In this document: in pieces, positions 56,140-63,982 of the stretch
Layout of the letters: each line of letters starts with the position of its first letter
Numbering within the stretch: position 1 is the first letter of the stretch
The notes under the pieces: model-generated
What the model was told of the DNA's origin: nothing
Databases searched by the model: none
The model's input: only the letters and a program-made list of their open reading frames with translations
NCBI GenBank assembly: GCA_011322445.1
Contig: DRMV01000047.1
Span: 1-64,000 of the forward strand
DNA: 64,000 bases
Origin: Chloroflexota bacterium
GTDB lineage: Bacteria > Chloroflexota > Anaerolineae > Anaerolineales > DRMV01
Reading direction: 5' to 3'
Position numbers and translations under genes: made by a program

Positions 56140-56616
56140 TCATCCCTCTCCGTCTCCTTCTTCCCCGAACAGCCGCAGCCATTCATCCAGTTCCTCATCG
56201 GAAAGTGCCGCGGGTTTTTCTTCACCCGCGGCGGCGCTGGAAGGCGCGCCCAGTTCGGCGGCAAATGCTTGGGAATCCACCACCCGCGCCCCGGCCCAAC
56301 GCGCCTCTCGCTGCACCTCATGGTCGGAAGAAACCACCACCCAGTTGCGGGCCTGCTTTCCCAGTTTCCGCACCCGCGCGGCGATGGCCTGGTCGGCCGT
56401 GCGGCCTTCCCGCACGAACACCGCGGTGACCGCACCAAAACGCCGCCTGCCCGCGTGCCCCGGCGCGGCGCGGTCGAAGTACACCTCAGCACGGGTGTTA
56501 CGGCGGGCGCAGTAGCGTTGCAGCCGTTCCACCAGACGCATTTCGTCGTTGGGGTCGCGCAGGCTCAGGCCGGGAATTTTGGGAATCAGGTTGTGGCCGT
56601 CGATGATGTAGGGCAT
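56140..56616 (-). CDS. YacP-like NYN domain RNase
   Basis: The protein has 158 residues. The N-terminal YIIDGHNLI and the later VVSSDHEVQ carry the conserved acidic residues of the NYN/PIN-like fold used by YacP (Rae1), a ribosome-associated mRNA endonuclease in Bacillus. An acidic tail with DEELDEWLRLFGEE ends the protein. Whether it cleaves RNA here is not proven. It lies after the hydrolase gene on the same strand, with an 8-bp repeat array between them. Confidence 0.85.
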   Translation of the reverse strand: MPYIIDGHNLIPKIPGLSLRDPNDEMRLVERLQRYCARRNTRAEVYFDRAAPGHAGRRRFGAVTAVFVREGRTADQAIAARVRKLGKQARNWVVVSSDHEVQREARWAGARVVDSQAFAAELGAPSSAAAGEEKPAALSDEELDEWLRLFGEEGDGEG

Positions 56617-56624
56617 GGGAGGGA

Positions 56625-56656
56625 GAGTCGGATAGTCAGGTGGTCAGGTAGTCAGG
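56625..56656. repeat. 8-bp tandem repeat array, locus B (4 units)
   Basis: Units TAGTCAGG, TGGTCAGG and TAGTCAGG with one decayed unit before them. The reverse complement matches the YGACYAYC unit at 11086-11157. The array runs into the hydrolase reading frame and supplies its last codons and its stop (56644-56646). Confidence 0.8.
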
Positions 56657-57429
56657 AATTCCAGCAGGGCGCGGTTGAACGCTTCGGGGCTGTCGGCAAT
56701 CACGGCGTGGCCCGCGCCGGAGATGACGACGTGCCGCGCCCCTGGAATGCCGCGGGCGAGTTCGGCCTGCACTGTCGGGGGGATGGTGGCGTCTTCCTCG
56801 CCGGTGACGACCAGGGTGGGGCAGTGGATTTCCCCAAGGCGGGAGACCACATTGAAGCGCGCCAGCGCCCGCATGGCAGCGCGGTAGGCGCGCGGGTCGG
56901 CCTGCCGTATTTCGGCCAACAGCGCCTCTCTCATGGCTTCCTGCCCCGCTTTGGGGAAGATGTGCTTCACGACCGTGCGCCCCTGGACTTCCAGCCCTAC
57001 GGTGTGCACCACTACCATCCGCAGGGCGAAGTAAGCCCACTCACGCAGCCCTTCGGGGCGCAGCGCGGCAAAGGTGTTGACCAGGGTGAGCGAGCGCACC
57101 TTTTTGGGGAATTCCAGGGCTGCGGCCAGGGCGACCGTGCCGCCCATGGAAATGCCAACCACGTGGGCGGGCAGCGCGTCGAGGCTTTCCAGCAAAGCGA
57201 GGGCCGCGGCGGCTGCACGCTGCGGCGACCACGGGCCGCGGTGCGGCGTTTTCCCGAAGCCGGGCAGGTCGACGGCAATGGGGCGGAAACCCGCTTCGGC
57301 CAGGGCGGTCAGTTGTGCCTGCCACGAGGCCGCCGTCGAGCCCAGGCCGTGGAGCAGCAGCACGGTTTCTGAGTGCTGCGGCGCGGGGTCAAGGTAGTGC
57401 ATGGCGGGGGAAGAAGGTTGGGGGCACAT
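56644..57429 (-). CDS. Alpha/beta hydrolase
   Basis: The protein has 261 residues. The oxyanion region is LLLHGLG, the nucleophile elbow GISMGG (Ser), the acid EEDATIPP (Asp) and the base GAGHAVIAD (His), so the triad is complete. The type resembles BioH and small esterases, but no substrate can be named. The first ATG has no good ribosome site; a second at 57402 is possible. The C-terminal Leu-Thr-Thr and the stop codon lie inside a tandem repeat array. Confidence 0.88.
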   Translation of the reverse strand: MCPQPSSPAMHYLDPAPQHSETVLLLHGLGSTAASWQAQLTALAEAGFRPIAVDLPGFGKTPHRGPWSPQRAAAAALALLESLDALPAHVVGISMGGTVALAAALEFPKKVRSLTLVNTFAALRPEGLREWAYFALRMVVVHTVGLEVQGRTVVKHIFPKAGQEAMREALLAEIRQADPRAYRAAMRALARFNVVSRLGEIHCPTLVVTGEEDATIPPTVQAELARGIPGARHVVISGAGHAVIADSPEAFNRALLEFLTT

Positions 57430-57449
57430 GGTTTATGGTCGGGGTGGAG

Positions 57450-59885
57450 TTAGCCGGGGGGCATGGTGCCGTAGAGGTTGCGGTAGATGACAAAGGTTTC
57501 GTAAATACGGCGGATGTAGTCGCGGGTTTGGCTGTAAGGAATGACTTCCAGCAGCAGGTCGGGGTCGCCGTGGGCGGCTTGTTGCCAGCGTGCGGCGTTA
57601 CCCGGCCCGGCATTGTAGGCGGCCAGCGCGGCGTAGAGGTCGCCTTTCAGGTAATCGCGCTGGCGGGCGAGGTAGTGTGCGCCGTAGGTGATGCTGACCT
57701 TGGGGCGGTAGAGGTCGTCGGCGGTGAAGTCGGGCGGCCAGCCGGTCTGCTGGTAGATTTCCTGGGCGGTGGCGGGCATGAGTTGCATCAGCCCCCGCGC
57801 GCCTGCCGAGGAATGCACGAACCCTTCGAAAAGGGATTCCTGCCGCAGCACGGCAAAGAGGAAGAGGGGATGGAAGCCATAAGCCTGCGCGGCAGGCAGC
57901 ACCAGGTCGCTGTAAAAAGTGCCGAAGCGCAGGTGGGCAAAGTAAGGCGGGGCCGCAGTGAGGGTGGCGGCGTCGTCGAGCCCGGCCAGGTCGAGCACAT
58001 GGCGGGCGGCGAACACGGCGCTGCGGTAGAGCCCGATTTGCCGGAAGTATTCGGCCAGGCGGAAGGTGTCGGCGGGGCTGTCGGCCACCGCGGCGCGCAG
58101 GTTTTCGAATTCGGCTTTGGCTTCCTCGTAGCGCCCCAGGCGCCACAGTTCGCTGCCGCGAATAAAGCGGGGGTCGCTGGCGAGGTGGCCGGGGGTGAGC
58201 AGGTCTGCGGGCGAGGCGGCCAGTTCGAAGCGGCTGCGCACCCACGCGGCAGCCTGCTGGCGCTCGGCTTCCCAGTTGGTGGGCAGGTGGAAGGCCGGGG
58301 GCGGCGTGAAGGGAGGGCGGCCATCGAGCAGGTCGCGGGCGCGCTCGCTGTAATAGCCGGTGGGGTCGGCGGCGGTCGCGAGTTGCCAGGCGTTGCGCGC
58401 CCCGGCCTGGTCGCCCGCGGCCGCGCGCAGTTTTCCCAGCCAGAGGTAGGCGGCGGCGCGGTTTTCGGCTTTGGCGGCGGCGTCGGCGGCTTCCTGCAGC
58501 AGCCCCCGCGCCGTTTCGTCGTTCCCTAAGCGGTGGGTGGTGATGGCCGCCAGGTACAGGCTGCGAAAGGCGTAGCCAGAAGAGGGGTATTCCCGCGCGA
58601 CGCGTTCCCACAGGGCGGCAGCGCGGGCCAGGTTGCCGGCACGCACCTGTACGCGGGCGGCGTCGAAAAGGAACTCGGCGGCGCGCGGGTGGGTGGGGGC
58701 GGCCTGCACGAAAGCCAGCAGGGTGTCGGTGGCTTTGTCGTACAGGTCGAGGTAAGCCCATTCGGTGTAGGCTTTTTGTTCCCAGGCTTTATCCCAAAAG
58801 CGGCTTTGGGGGTAGCCGTCGATGAGCGCCTGCCAGGCGGTCGTGGCCTCGGCGGCGTTGCCCATCGCCCGCAGCGCCAGCCCTTTGTAGTAGAGCGCGG
58901 TGTCGCTGCCGCCGGGCTGGGCGTTGAGGTAGCGGTCGAAAGCCTGCACCGCGACGCCATATTGCCCGGCGAAGTAGTCGGTGAGCCCGCGGTTGAGGTC
59001 ATCGACCGGCACGCCGTCTTTGACCAGTTGGGTGAGGGCCAGGTAGGCCTGATAAGCCGCGGGGTAGTTGTTGACGGCGTCGAGGTAGGCTTCATGAGCG
59101 TGTTCGAGGTCGTGCAAAGCGGTGTAAGCCTGGCCGATGTACCAGTCCAGCAGGGCGCGGCGGTAGCCGTTGGCGTCGGCCTGGTAGAGCGCCTGGTATT
59201 CGGCAATGGCGGTGGTCAGGTCGCCTTCCATGTGATGGGCGCGAGCGATGCCCAGTTTGATGCCGTAGATGCGGTCTTGGGGTGGGGAAGCCTTGAGGGC
59301 AGCCTGGTAAGCCGAAGCCGCGCCGTTGTAGTCGCCCGCGTTGAAGCGGTTGTCGCCCATCCACTCGTAGAGGTAAGCGTCGATGTAGCCGGGGCGATGT
59401 TGCAGGAAGGCCTGATACGCCTCGGCAGCCTCGGCGTAGCGTTCCAGCGCCTGGTAGGCTTCGGCGAGGTAGAAATAGGCGTCGGTGGCGGCAGCGGTGT
59501 TGGGGTAGGTGGTGATGACAGCCCGGAAGGCGTCGAGGGCGGTCGCGTAATGGCGAGCGTAAAGGTCAGCGCGCCCCAAACCGAGTTGCGCGGCGGCCAG
59601 CACGGCAGGGTCGGCGCTTTGGGCCTGGGCTTGCTGGAAGGCGGCCCGCGCGGTATCCCAATCGCCTTCGAAAAGCGCCCGCTGGCCGTTGGTCAGCCAG
59701 CCGGAGGGCTGCGGCGTGGGCGTCGGCGTGGGCGTGGGGGTAACGGTGGGCGTGGGCGAAGGGGAAGGCGTGAAAGTAGGGGAAGGCGTGGGCGTGGCCC
59801 AAAGCCCGGCAGGCGCGGGCAAACTGCATGCCAGTAGCACGAAGAAAAGCAGGAAGAAAAGGAAGGTCAACCGGGAAGAGCGCAT
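57450..59885 (-). CDS. Lipoprotein lytic transglycosylase with TPR-like repeats
   Basis: The protein has 811 residues and cleaves peptidoglycan at the cell surface. A lipoprotein signal with the lipobox LLAC (about residues 17-20) is followed by a Thr/Pro linker. Some 500 residues of TPR-like helical hairpins follow (for example GDWDTARAAFQQAQAQ and LERYAEAAEAYQAFLQH). The C-terminal SLT domain has the catalytic Glu in LRQESLFEG, then AGARGLMQLMPATAQ and ALAAYNAGPGN. It resembles Slt70 in layout. The start was placed at the signal peptide; the frame is open 32 codons upstream through an 8-bp repeat array. No clear ribosome site is seen. Confidence 0.92.
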   Translation of the reverse strand: MRSSRLTFLFFLLFFVLLACSLPAPAGLWATPTPSPTFTPSPSPTPTVTPTPTPTPTPQPSGWLTNGQRALFEGDWDTARAAFQQAQAQSADPAVLAAAQLGLGRADLYARHYATALDAFRAVITTYPNTAAATDAYFYLAEAYQALERYAEAAEAYQAFLQHRPGYIDAYLYEWMGDNRFNAGDYNGAASAYQAALKASPPQDRIYGIKLGIARAHHMEGDLTTAIAEYQALYQADANGYRRALLDWYIGQAYTALHDLEHAHEAYLDAVNNYPAAYQAYLALTQLVKDGVPVDDLNRGLTDYFAGQYGVAVQAFDRYLNAQPGGSDTALYYKGLALRAMGNAAEATTAWQALIDGYPQSRFWDKAWEQKAYTEWAYLDLYDKATDTLLAFVQAAPTHPRAAEFLFDAARVQVRAGNLARAAALWERVAREYPSSGYAFRSLYLAAITTHRLGNDETARGLLQEAADAAAKAENRAAAYLWLGKLRAAAGDQAGARNAWQLATAADPTGYYSERARDLLDGRPPFTPPPAFHLPTNWEAERQQAAAWVRSRFELAASPADLLTPGHLASDPRFIRGSELWRLGRYEEAKAEFENLRAAVADSPADTFRLAEYFRQIGLYRSAVFAARHVLDLAGLDDAATLTAAPPYFAHLRFGTFYSDLVLPAAQAYGFHPLFLFAVLRQESLFEGFVHSSAGARGLMQLMPATAQEIYQQTGWPPDFTADDLYRPKVSITYGAHYLARQRDYLKGDLYAALAAYNAGPGNAARWQQAAHGDPDLLLEVIPYSQTRDYIRRIYETFVIYRNLYGTMPPG

Positions 59886-59901
59886 GGGAGGGGAAGCCGA
59901 G

Positions 59902-59949
59902 TAGTCGGGTGGTCGCTTGGTCAGGTAGTCAGGTGGTCGCTTGGTCGGA
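59902..59949. repeat. 8-bp tandem repeat array, locus C (6 units)
   Basis: Units TAGTCGGG, TGGTCGCT, TGGTCAGG, TAGTCAGG, TGGTCGCT and TGGTCGGA follow one another. The reverse complement belongs to the same family as loci A and B. It lies between rluA (stop at 59978) and the lytic transglycosylase start. Confidence 0.8.
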
Positions 59950-59977
59950 TAGGGGGGCGGCGGGGCGATAGGGGGCG

Positions 59978-60928
59978 TCAATTTTTCTGCGGGCGGTTTG
60001 CTTGCCTCAATGCTGCCAGCACATCTTGCATATCCTCTGGCAGGGGGGCGGCGAAGGTGCGGGGGGCGGTTTCGCCGGGGAGGGTGATGGTCAGGCTGTA
60101 AGCGTGCAGGGCGTGGCGGGTGATGGGCAGCGAGGAACGACGGCGGCCATAGAGCGGGTCGGCTACCACCGGGCAGCCGAGGAAGGCCAGATGGACGCGG
60201 ATCTGGTGGGTGCGGCCGGTGAGGGGATGGGCTTCGATGAGCGTGTGGTGGGGGAAGGCTTCGAGGGTGCGATATTCGGTCACCGCGGGGCGGCCTTTGC
60301 CCGGCGGGACGACTTTCATCCGTTTGCGGTGGGCGGGGTCACGGTCGATGGGGGCTTCGATGCGGCCTGTGGGCGTGGGAGGCGCGCCGTCTACCAGCGC
60401 GAGGTAGACTTTGTGGGTGGTGCGGGCTTTGAACTGCGCTTGCAGGAACTGGTGGGCGGCGTCGTTCTTTGCCAGAATGATGACGCCCGAGGTGTCTTTG
60501 TCCAGGCGATGGACGATGCCGGGGCGGTGTTCGCCACCCACGCCCAGCATTTCGGGCGCATGCGCCAGCGCGGCGTGCACCAAGGTGCCGCTGCTGTGGC
60601 CGGGCGAGGGGTGGACGACCATCCCCGCGGGCTTGTTAACGACCAGTACATCGTCGTTCTCGAAGAGCACGTCCAGCGGGATGGCTTCCGGCACTAAGGT
60701 GGTGGGCAAAATCGGGGGAATGGCAACGGTGATGGTGGCTGGGGCTTCCAGGGCAAAGCCGGTTTTGGTGACCGTCTCCCCGTTCACCGTCACGCGGCCT
60801 TCTTTGATCCATGCTTGAATGCGGCTGCGGGAATAGGTGCCTTCCAGCGCCGCGGTGAGGAATTTGTCGAGCCGTTGGGGGTGGTCGCCGGCAAAGGGGA
60901 AGGCGACCGTGCGGGCGGTTTCAGGCAT
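59978..60928 (-). CDS. RluA-family pseudouridine synthase
   Basis: The protein has 316 residues. An S4 RNA-binding domain covers about 15-75 (QRLDKFLTAAL, RIQAWIKEGRVTVNG). The catalytic domain has the signature HRLDKDTSGVIILAK with the active Asp, and GRTHQIRVHLAFLG near the end. It most likely modifies 23S rRNA, as RluD/YlyB do. The ATG at 60928 overlaps the lspA end by eight bases; the frame is open 15 codons further upstream. The lspA-rluD order is common. Confidence 0.92.
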   Translation of the reverse strand: MPETARTVAFPFAGDHPQRLDKFLTAALEGTYSRSRIQAWIKEGRVTVNGETVTKTGFALEAPATITVAIPPILPTTLVPEAIPLDVLFENDDVLVVNKPAGMVVHPSPGHSSGTLVHAALAHAPEMLGVGGEHRPGIVHRLDKDTSGVIILAKNDAAHQFLQAQFKARTTHKVYLALVDGAPPTPTGRIEAPIDRDPAHRKRMKVVPPGKGRPAVTEYRTLEAFPHHTLIEAHPLTGRTHQIRVHLAFLGCPVVADPLYGRRRSSLPITRHALHAYSLTITLPGETAPRTFAAPLPEDMQDVLAALRQANRPQKN

Positions 60929-61460
60929 GGGGTGTTTCTTCGGGCGCGGGTGAGGTTTCGGCGTCGGGTGCATGAGGGGGCGTTTCGGGGGCAGGCTCGT
61001 CGTCGGCGAACAATTCGCCCAGCAGCAGGAAGGCCACGCTCAGGCTGATGGCGGCATCGGCAAGGTTGAACACCGGGAAGCGCCCCACCGCGATGAAATC
61101 GGTGACGTAGCCGTGGCGCAGGCGGTCGAGCAGGTTACCCAGGGCGCCGCCCCATTGAATGGCCATGCCCCAGCGCAGCCACCAGCCACTGCGGGCAATG
61201 GCCGGGAAGGCCAGCAGCACCCCCAGGGCGTACACCACGCCCAGCGCCAGCAGCACCGGCCCCCAGGCCTGGCCGAGGCCGAAGGCCATGCCGCTGTTGT
61301 GCCAGTTGGTGATGTGCAGCCACGGCAGCGCGGCGAAAGGCGTGGTCTGCCGCGCGAAGGGAATGTGTGCTTCGATCCAGGCTTTGGCAGTTTGGTCGGC
61401 GAGCAGCACGCCGCCGCCGATTAGAAAAAGGAAGCCATAGGCTTTGAGGGTTTTCAGCAT
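60921..61460 (-). CDS. lspA: Lipoprotein signal peptidase
   Basis: LspA is the aspartyl protease that removes signal peptides from prolipoproteins, such as the lytic transglycosylase encoded nearby. The protein has 179 residues and four membrane segments. Family motifs are NSGMAFG, the catalytic-Asp region GGALGNLLDRLRHGYVTDFI, and FNLADAAIS with the second Asp. A Pro/Glu-rich tail of 30 residues is extra. GGAG precedes the ATG. Confidence 0.96.
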   Translation of the reverse strand: MLKTLKAYGFLFLIGGGVLLADQTAKAWIEAHIPFARQTTPFAALPWLHITNWHNSGMAFGLGQAWGPVLLALGVVYALGVLLAFPAIARSGWWLRWGMAIQWGGALGNLLDRLRHGYVTDFIAVGRFPVFNLADAAISLSVAFLLLGELFADDEPAPETPPHAPDAETSPAPEETPHA

Positions 61461-61483
61461 GAATGCTCCGAAAAGTCGTCGCG

Positions 61484-61515
61484 TGGCGATTTGGTCGCGT
61501 TGTTGTCTGGTCGCG
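61484..61515. repeat. Degenerate 8-bp repeat, locus D (4 units)
   Basis: TGGCGATT, TGGTCGCG, TTGTTGTC and TGGTCGCG lie in 8-bp register upstream of lspA. They resemble the TGGTCGCT units of locus C. This is the weakest member of the family. Confidence 0.5.
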
Positions 61516-61526
61516 GCCGGGCAGGC

Positions 61527-62006
61527 TTACGGCCAGCAGGCTTCCATTGTACCGCGAGTTGCGGTGAAGACCGCGTTTTGCAGCGCCGCCAGGGAGGGAA
61601 ACCCCACCAGGTGGGCGGGGCAACCCGCGCGGCAATCGGAAGCGCCGAAACCGGGAAGGGGAATGAAAGCCCCGGGGGAAGCAGCCAGGGACTGAGCCCA
61701 GCGGCATTCCCAGGGGGTGGGAGGGTCGGTGGCCGTCGTCCACCCCCAGGCGAGAGGCGCAGCCTCTACGCGGAGGAAGTCAATATGCCAGCGGCGGCGC
61801 GGGCTGCCGCGCAAGTGCCTTCCCAGGCGGGCGCGCACACCGCCGGGGCCGTGGGCGCTGCCGGTGTAAACGTAATACCCTTGGGGGAAAAGGGCTGCTC
61901 CCAACCGGCCGATGCGCACGCGGGTGGAGTGGGGCAGGGCCAAAGCCAGCCAATAGGCGCCCGGCAGCGCGGGGAGGGCTTCGGGGGATGAACAGGTGGG
62001 CGGCAT
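61527..62006 (-). CDS. DUF123 / GIY-YIG-like nuclease-family protein
   Basis: The protein has 159 residues from the chosen start. GAYWLALAL, GYYVYTGSAHGPGGVRARLGRHL and RRRWHIDFLR are typical of DUF123, a relative of the GIY-YIG fold (the YYVYTGSA segment fits the core). The end has SDCRAGCPAHLVGF. The ATG at 62006 has no ribosome site, but a promoter ends six bases before it, so the message may be leaderless. Function is unknown; a nuclease role is inference from the fold. Confidence 0.82.
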   Translation of the reverse strand: MPPTCSSPEALPALPGAYWLALALPHSTRVRIGRLGAALFPQGYYVYTGSAHGPGGVRARLGRHLRGSPRRRWHIDFLRVEAAPLAWGWTTATDPPTPWECRWAQSLAASPGAFIPLPGFGASDCRAGCPAHLVGFPSLAALQNAVFTATRGTMEACWP

Positions 62007-62012
62007 GAGATA

Positions 62013-62041
62013 AGTATATCCGACGCTCAAACGGGTGACAA
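62013..62041 (-). promoter_or_regulatory. Promoter for a leaderless DUF123 message
   Basis: On the minus strand TTGTCA (62041-62036) and TATACT (62018-62013) are separated by 17 bp. Six bases separate the -10 from the ATG at 62006, as for the LysM gene. Confidence 0.65.
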
Positions 62042-62048
62042 TTGTCAC
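62035..62048. promoter_or_regulatory. 14-bp perfect palindrome over the DUF123 -35
   Basis: GTGACAATTGTCAC is a perfect palindrome, centred between 62041 and 62042. It contains the -35 of the minus-strand promoter and an equal TTGTCA on the plus strand, so a protein bound here could affect both directions. Confidence 0.6.
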
Positions 62049-62099
62049 TAACCATTGCTGGAGGGCAAGAGTATTATCTTAAAGTGACGTGAGAAGTGG

Positions 62100-62117
62100 T
62101 ATACGCATAAGTGTATA
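62100..62117 (+). promoter_or_regulatory. Candidate ArsR-type operator
   Basis: TATACGCATAAGTGTATA is an imperfect inverted repeat (7 of 9 pairs match) 28 bp before the ArsR-type gene. Its size and position fit the operators of ArsR/SmtB repressors and suggest autoregulation. Confidence 0.55.
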
Positions 62118-62144
62118 GGTAGATACTCCCAAAGGATGGCTTTC

Positions 62145-62504
62145 ATGCTCCCGCCCGAACAGCGAGAAGAATTTGCCCCGATGCAGGCCGAAATTTGTGC
62201 GGCGTTAGCGCATCCGCAGCGCATTTTGATGCTGTGTGCGCTGGCCGAGCACCCTTACCATGTCAGCGGGTTGGCCGAGCATCTGGGCATCAGCCAGCCT
62301 GTGGCTTCCCGCCATTTGCGCACGTTGCGGGAACAGGGGCTGGTGTGTGCCACTCGCAAGGGGGCGATGGTGGAGTATCGCCTGGCAGACCCCAGGTTAC
62401 TGGAGGCCTTGCGGGTCTTCCGTGAAGTTTTGCAAGAGCGCCTTGCCCGGCGCGCCAGTTTGCTGGAAGTCGCTGCTGCCGCAGAGCGCAGTCCGCAACC
62501 CTAA
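62145..62504 (+). CDS. ArsR/SmtB-family transcriptional repressor
   Basis: The protein has 119 residues with a single winged helix. The recognition part is LAEHLGISQPVASRHLRTLREQGLV, at about residues 40-64, and KGAMVEYRL is the wing. The metal motif CVC of arsenic sensors is absent (HPYHVSGLAEHL in its place). Three cysteines remain (EICAAL, LMLCAL and LVCATR), so thiol or persulfide sensing is possible but unproven. The second ATG was chosen because AAAGGA lies eight bases before it; an ATG at 62136 is in frame. It is 20 bp before the octaheme cytochrome gene and probably controls it. Confidence 0.9.
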   Translation: MLPPEQREEFAPMQAEICAALAHPQRILMLCALAEHPYHVSGLAEHLGISQPVASRHLRTLREQGLVCATRKGAMVEYRLADPRLLEALRVFREVLQERLARRASLLEVAAAAERSPQP

Positions 62505-62524
62505 CTTTCCAGAAGGAGAAGGCT

Positions 62525-63970
62525 ATGGACAAAAAACCAACATGGTTGCTGGGCCTGGTCGGCATTCTCCTGGTGGTCATTGTGCCTATTTGGGTGCTGT
62601 GGCCGAAACCCGCTCAACCCCAGGGTGATCCGTGGGCGCACCTCCCGAAATATCAGCCCCACGTGGACCACTCCGCCATCATCCAGGGGCCGTTTGAGAC
62701 GGGGCAGGATGTCACCAAGACCTGTCTGGAATGTCACCCGAATGCTGCGAAGGATTTCATGCACACTTCTCACTGGCAATGGCTGAGTGAGAAGGCTTTC
62801 AACATCCCCGGCCACGACAAACCAATTCGGCTGGGGAAGTTGTATTCCTTCAACAACTTCTGCATCAACACAGAAGGCAACCAGCGGGTGTGCATGACGT
62901 GCCACACGGGCTATGGGTGGACGGAGGAGGCTCCCACCGATTTCTCGAACCCCGACAACGTCGACTGCTTGATTTGCCATGCTGACCCCAGTAAGTATGG
63001 GCGCGGCGCCTACGGCAATCCGGCGGATGGGGTGGATCTGGTGGCGGCGGCCAAGAGCGTCCGGAACCCCACGCGCGCCAATTGTTTGACCTGCCATGCT
63101 TATGGCGGTGGCGGCGACAACGTCAAACATGGCGACATCAGCAGCGCGCTCTACCACCCTGACGCTGCCACAGACGTGCACATGGGTAAATACGACTTCC
63201 AGTGCACCACCTGCCATCGCACTGAGCACCACGAAATCAAGGGCAAACTCATCAACTTGAACTACACCGTAGACCCGAAGGAACAGGTGCAGTGCACGGA
63301 CTGCCACAGCAGCGCACCGCACAAAGACCCCCGCTTGAACGAGCATGTCAAGTCGGTGGCCTGCCAGGCGTGTCATGTGCCCGAAGTGGCTGAAAAGATT
63401 CCCACCAAGGTCTATTGGAACTGGGCGACTGCCGGCAAAGACCTGCCACAGAACCACTTCCATTACCTGAAGATCAAAGGCGACTTCCGCTATGTCAAGA
63501 ACCTCATCCCGACCTACATCTGGTTCAACGGCAACGAAGCGGAGCGCTATGTGAAGGGCGACAAGATCGATCCCACCAAGATCACTTACATCAACAAGCC
63601 CGCGGGCAGCATCAACGACCCCACGGCCAAGATCTTCCCCTTCAAGATCCACGTGACGATGCAGCCCTATGACAAGAAGTATATGTACCTGCTGGCCCCG
63701 TTGACGGCTGGTAAAGATGGCTTCTGGACCAACTTCAACTGGGATCAGGCCTTCAAACTGGCCGAACCGCACACCGGGCTGAAGTTCAGCGGTGAGTTTG
63801 GCTTCACGAAGACTTACATGTACTGGCCGTTGACCCACATGGTCAAGCCGAAAGAACAGGCGCTGCAATGCGTAGACTGCCATGGCCCCGAAGGGCGCCT
63901 GGACTGGCAGGCTTTGGGCTATCCGGGCGACCCGATGCAATGGGGTGGCCGCTTTGACACCAACCACTAA
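62525..63970 (+). CDS. Octaheme c-type cytochrome, tetrathionate reductase-like (OTR family)
   Basis: The protein has 481 residues. An N-terminal membrane anchor (about 7-27) leads to an exported domain. Exactly eight CxxCH motifs are present: CLECH (Cys67), CMTCH, CLICH, CLTCH, CTTCH, CTDCH, CQACH and CVDCH (Cys449). The spacing and the long heme-free stretch before the last motif agree with octaheme tetrathionate reductase, which reduces tetrathionate, nitrite or hydroxylamine in vitro. It is clearly not pentaheme NrfA. AGAAGGAG precedes the ATG. The next gene begins 13 bp later, perhaps a membrane partner. Confidence 0.9.
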   Translation: MDKKPTWLLGLVGILLVVIVPIWVLWPKPAQPQGDPWAHLPKYQPHVDHSAIIQGPFETGQDVTKTCLECHPNAAKDFMHTSHWQWLSEKAFNIPGHDKPIRLGKLYSFNNFCINTEGNQRVCMTCHTGYGWTEEAPTDFSNPDNVDCLICHADPSKYGRGAYGNPADGVDLVAAAKSVRNPTRANCLTCHAYGGGGDNVKHGDISSALYHPDAATDVHMGKYDFQCTTCHRTEHHEIKGKLINLNYTVDPKEQVQCTDCHSSAPHKDPRLNEHVKSVACQACHVPEVAEKIPTKVYWNWATAGKDLPQNHFHYLKIKGDFRYVKNLIPTYIWFNGNEAERYVKGDKIDPTKITYINKPAGSINDPTAKIFPFKIHVTMQPYDKKYMYLLAPLTAGKDGFWTNFNWDQAFKLAEPHTGLKFSGEFGFTKTYMYWPLTHMVKPKEQALQCVDCHGPEGRLDWQALGYPGDPMQWGGRFDTNH

Positions 63971-63982
63971 GGGAGTGTAGCC

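Noticed and set aside
62525..63970. Pentaheme nitrite reductase NrfA or hydroxylamine oxidoreductase
   Set aside because: There are eight CxxCH motifs with OTR-like spacing and no CxxCK or HAO cross-link tyrosine context that I can see.
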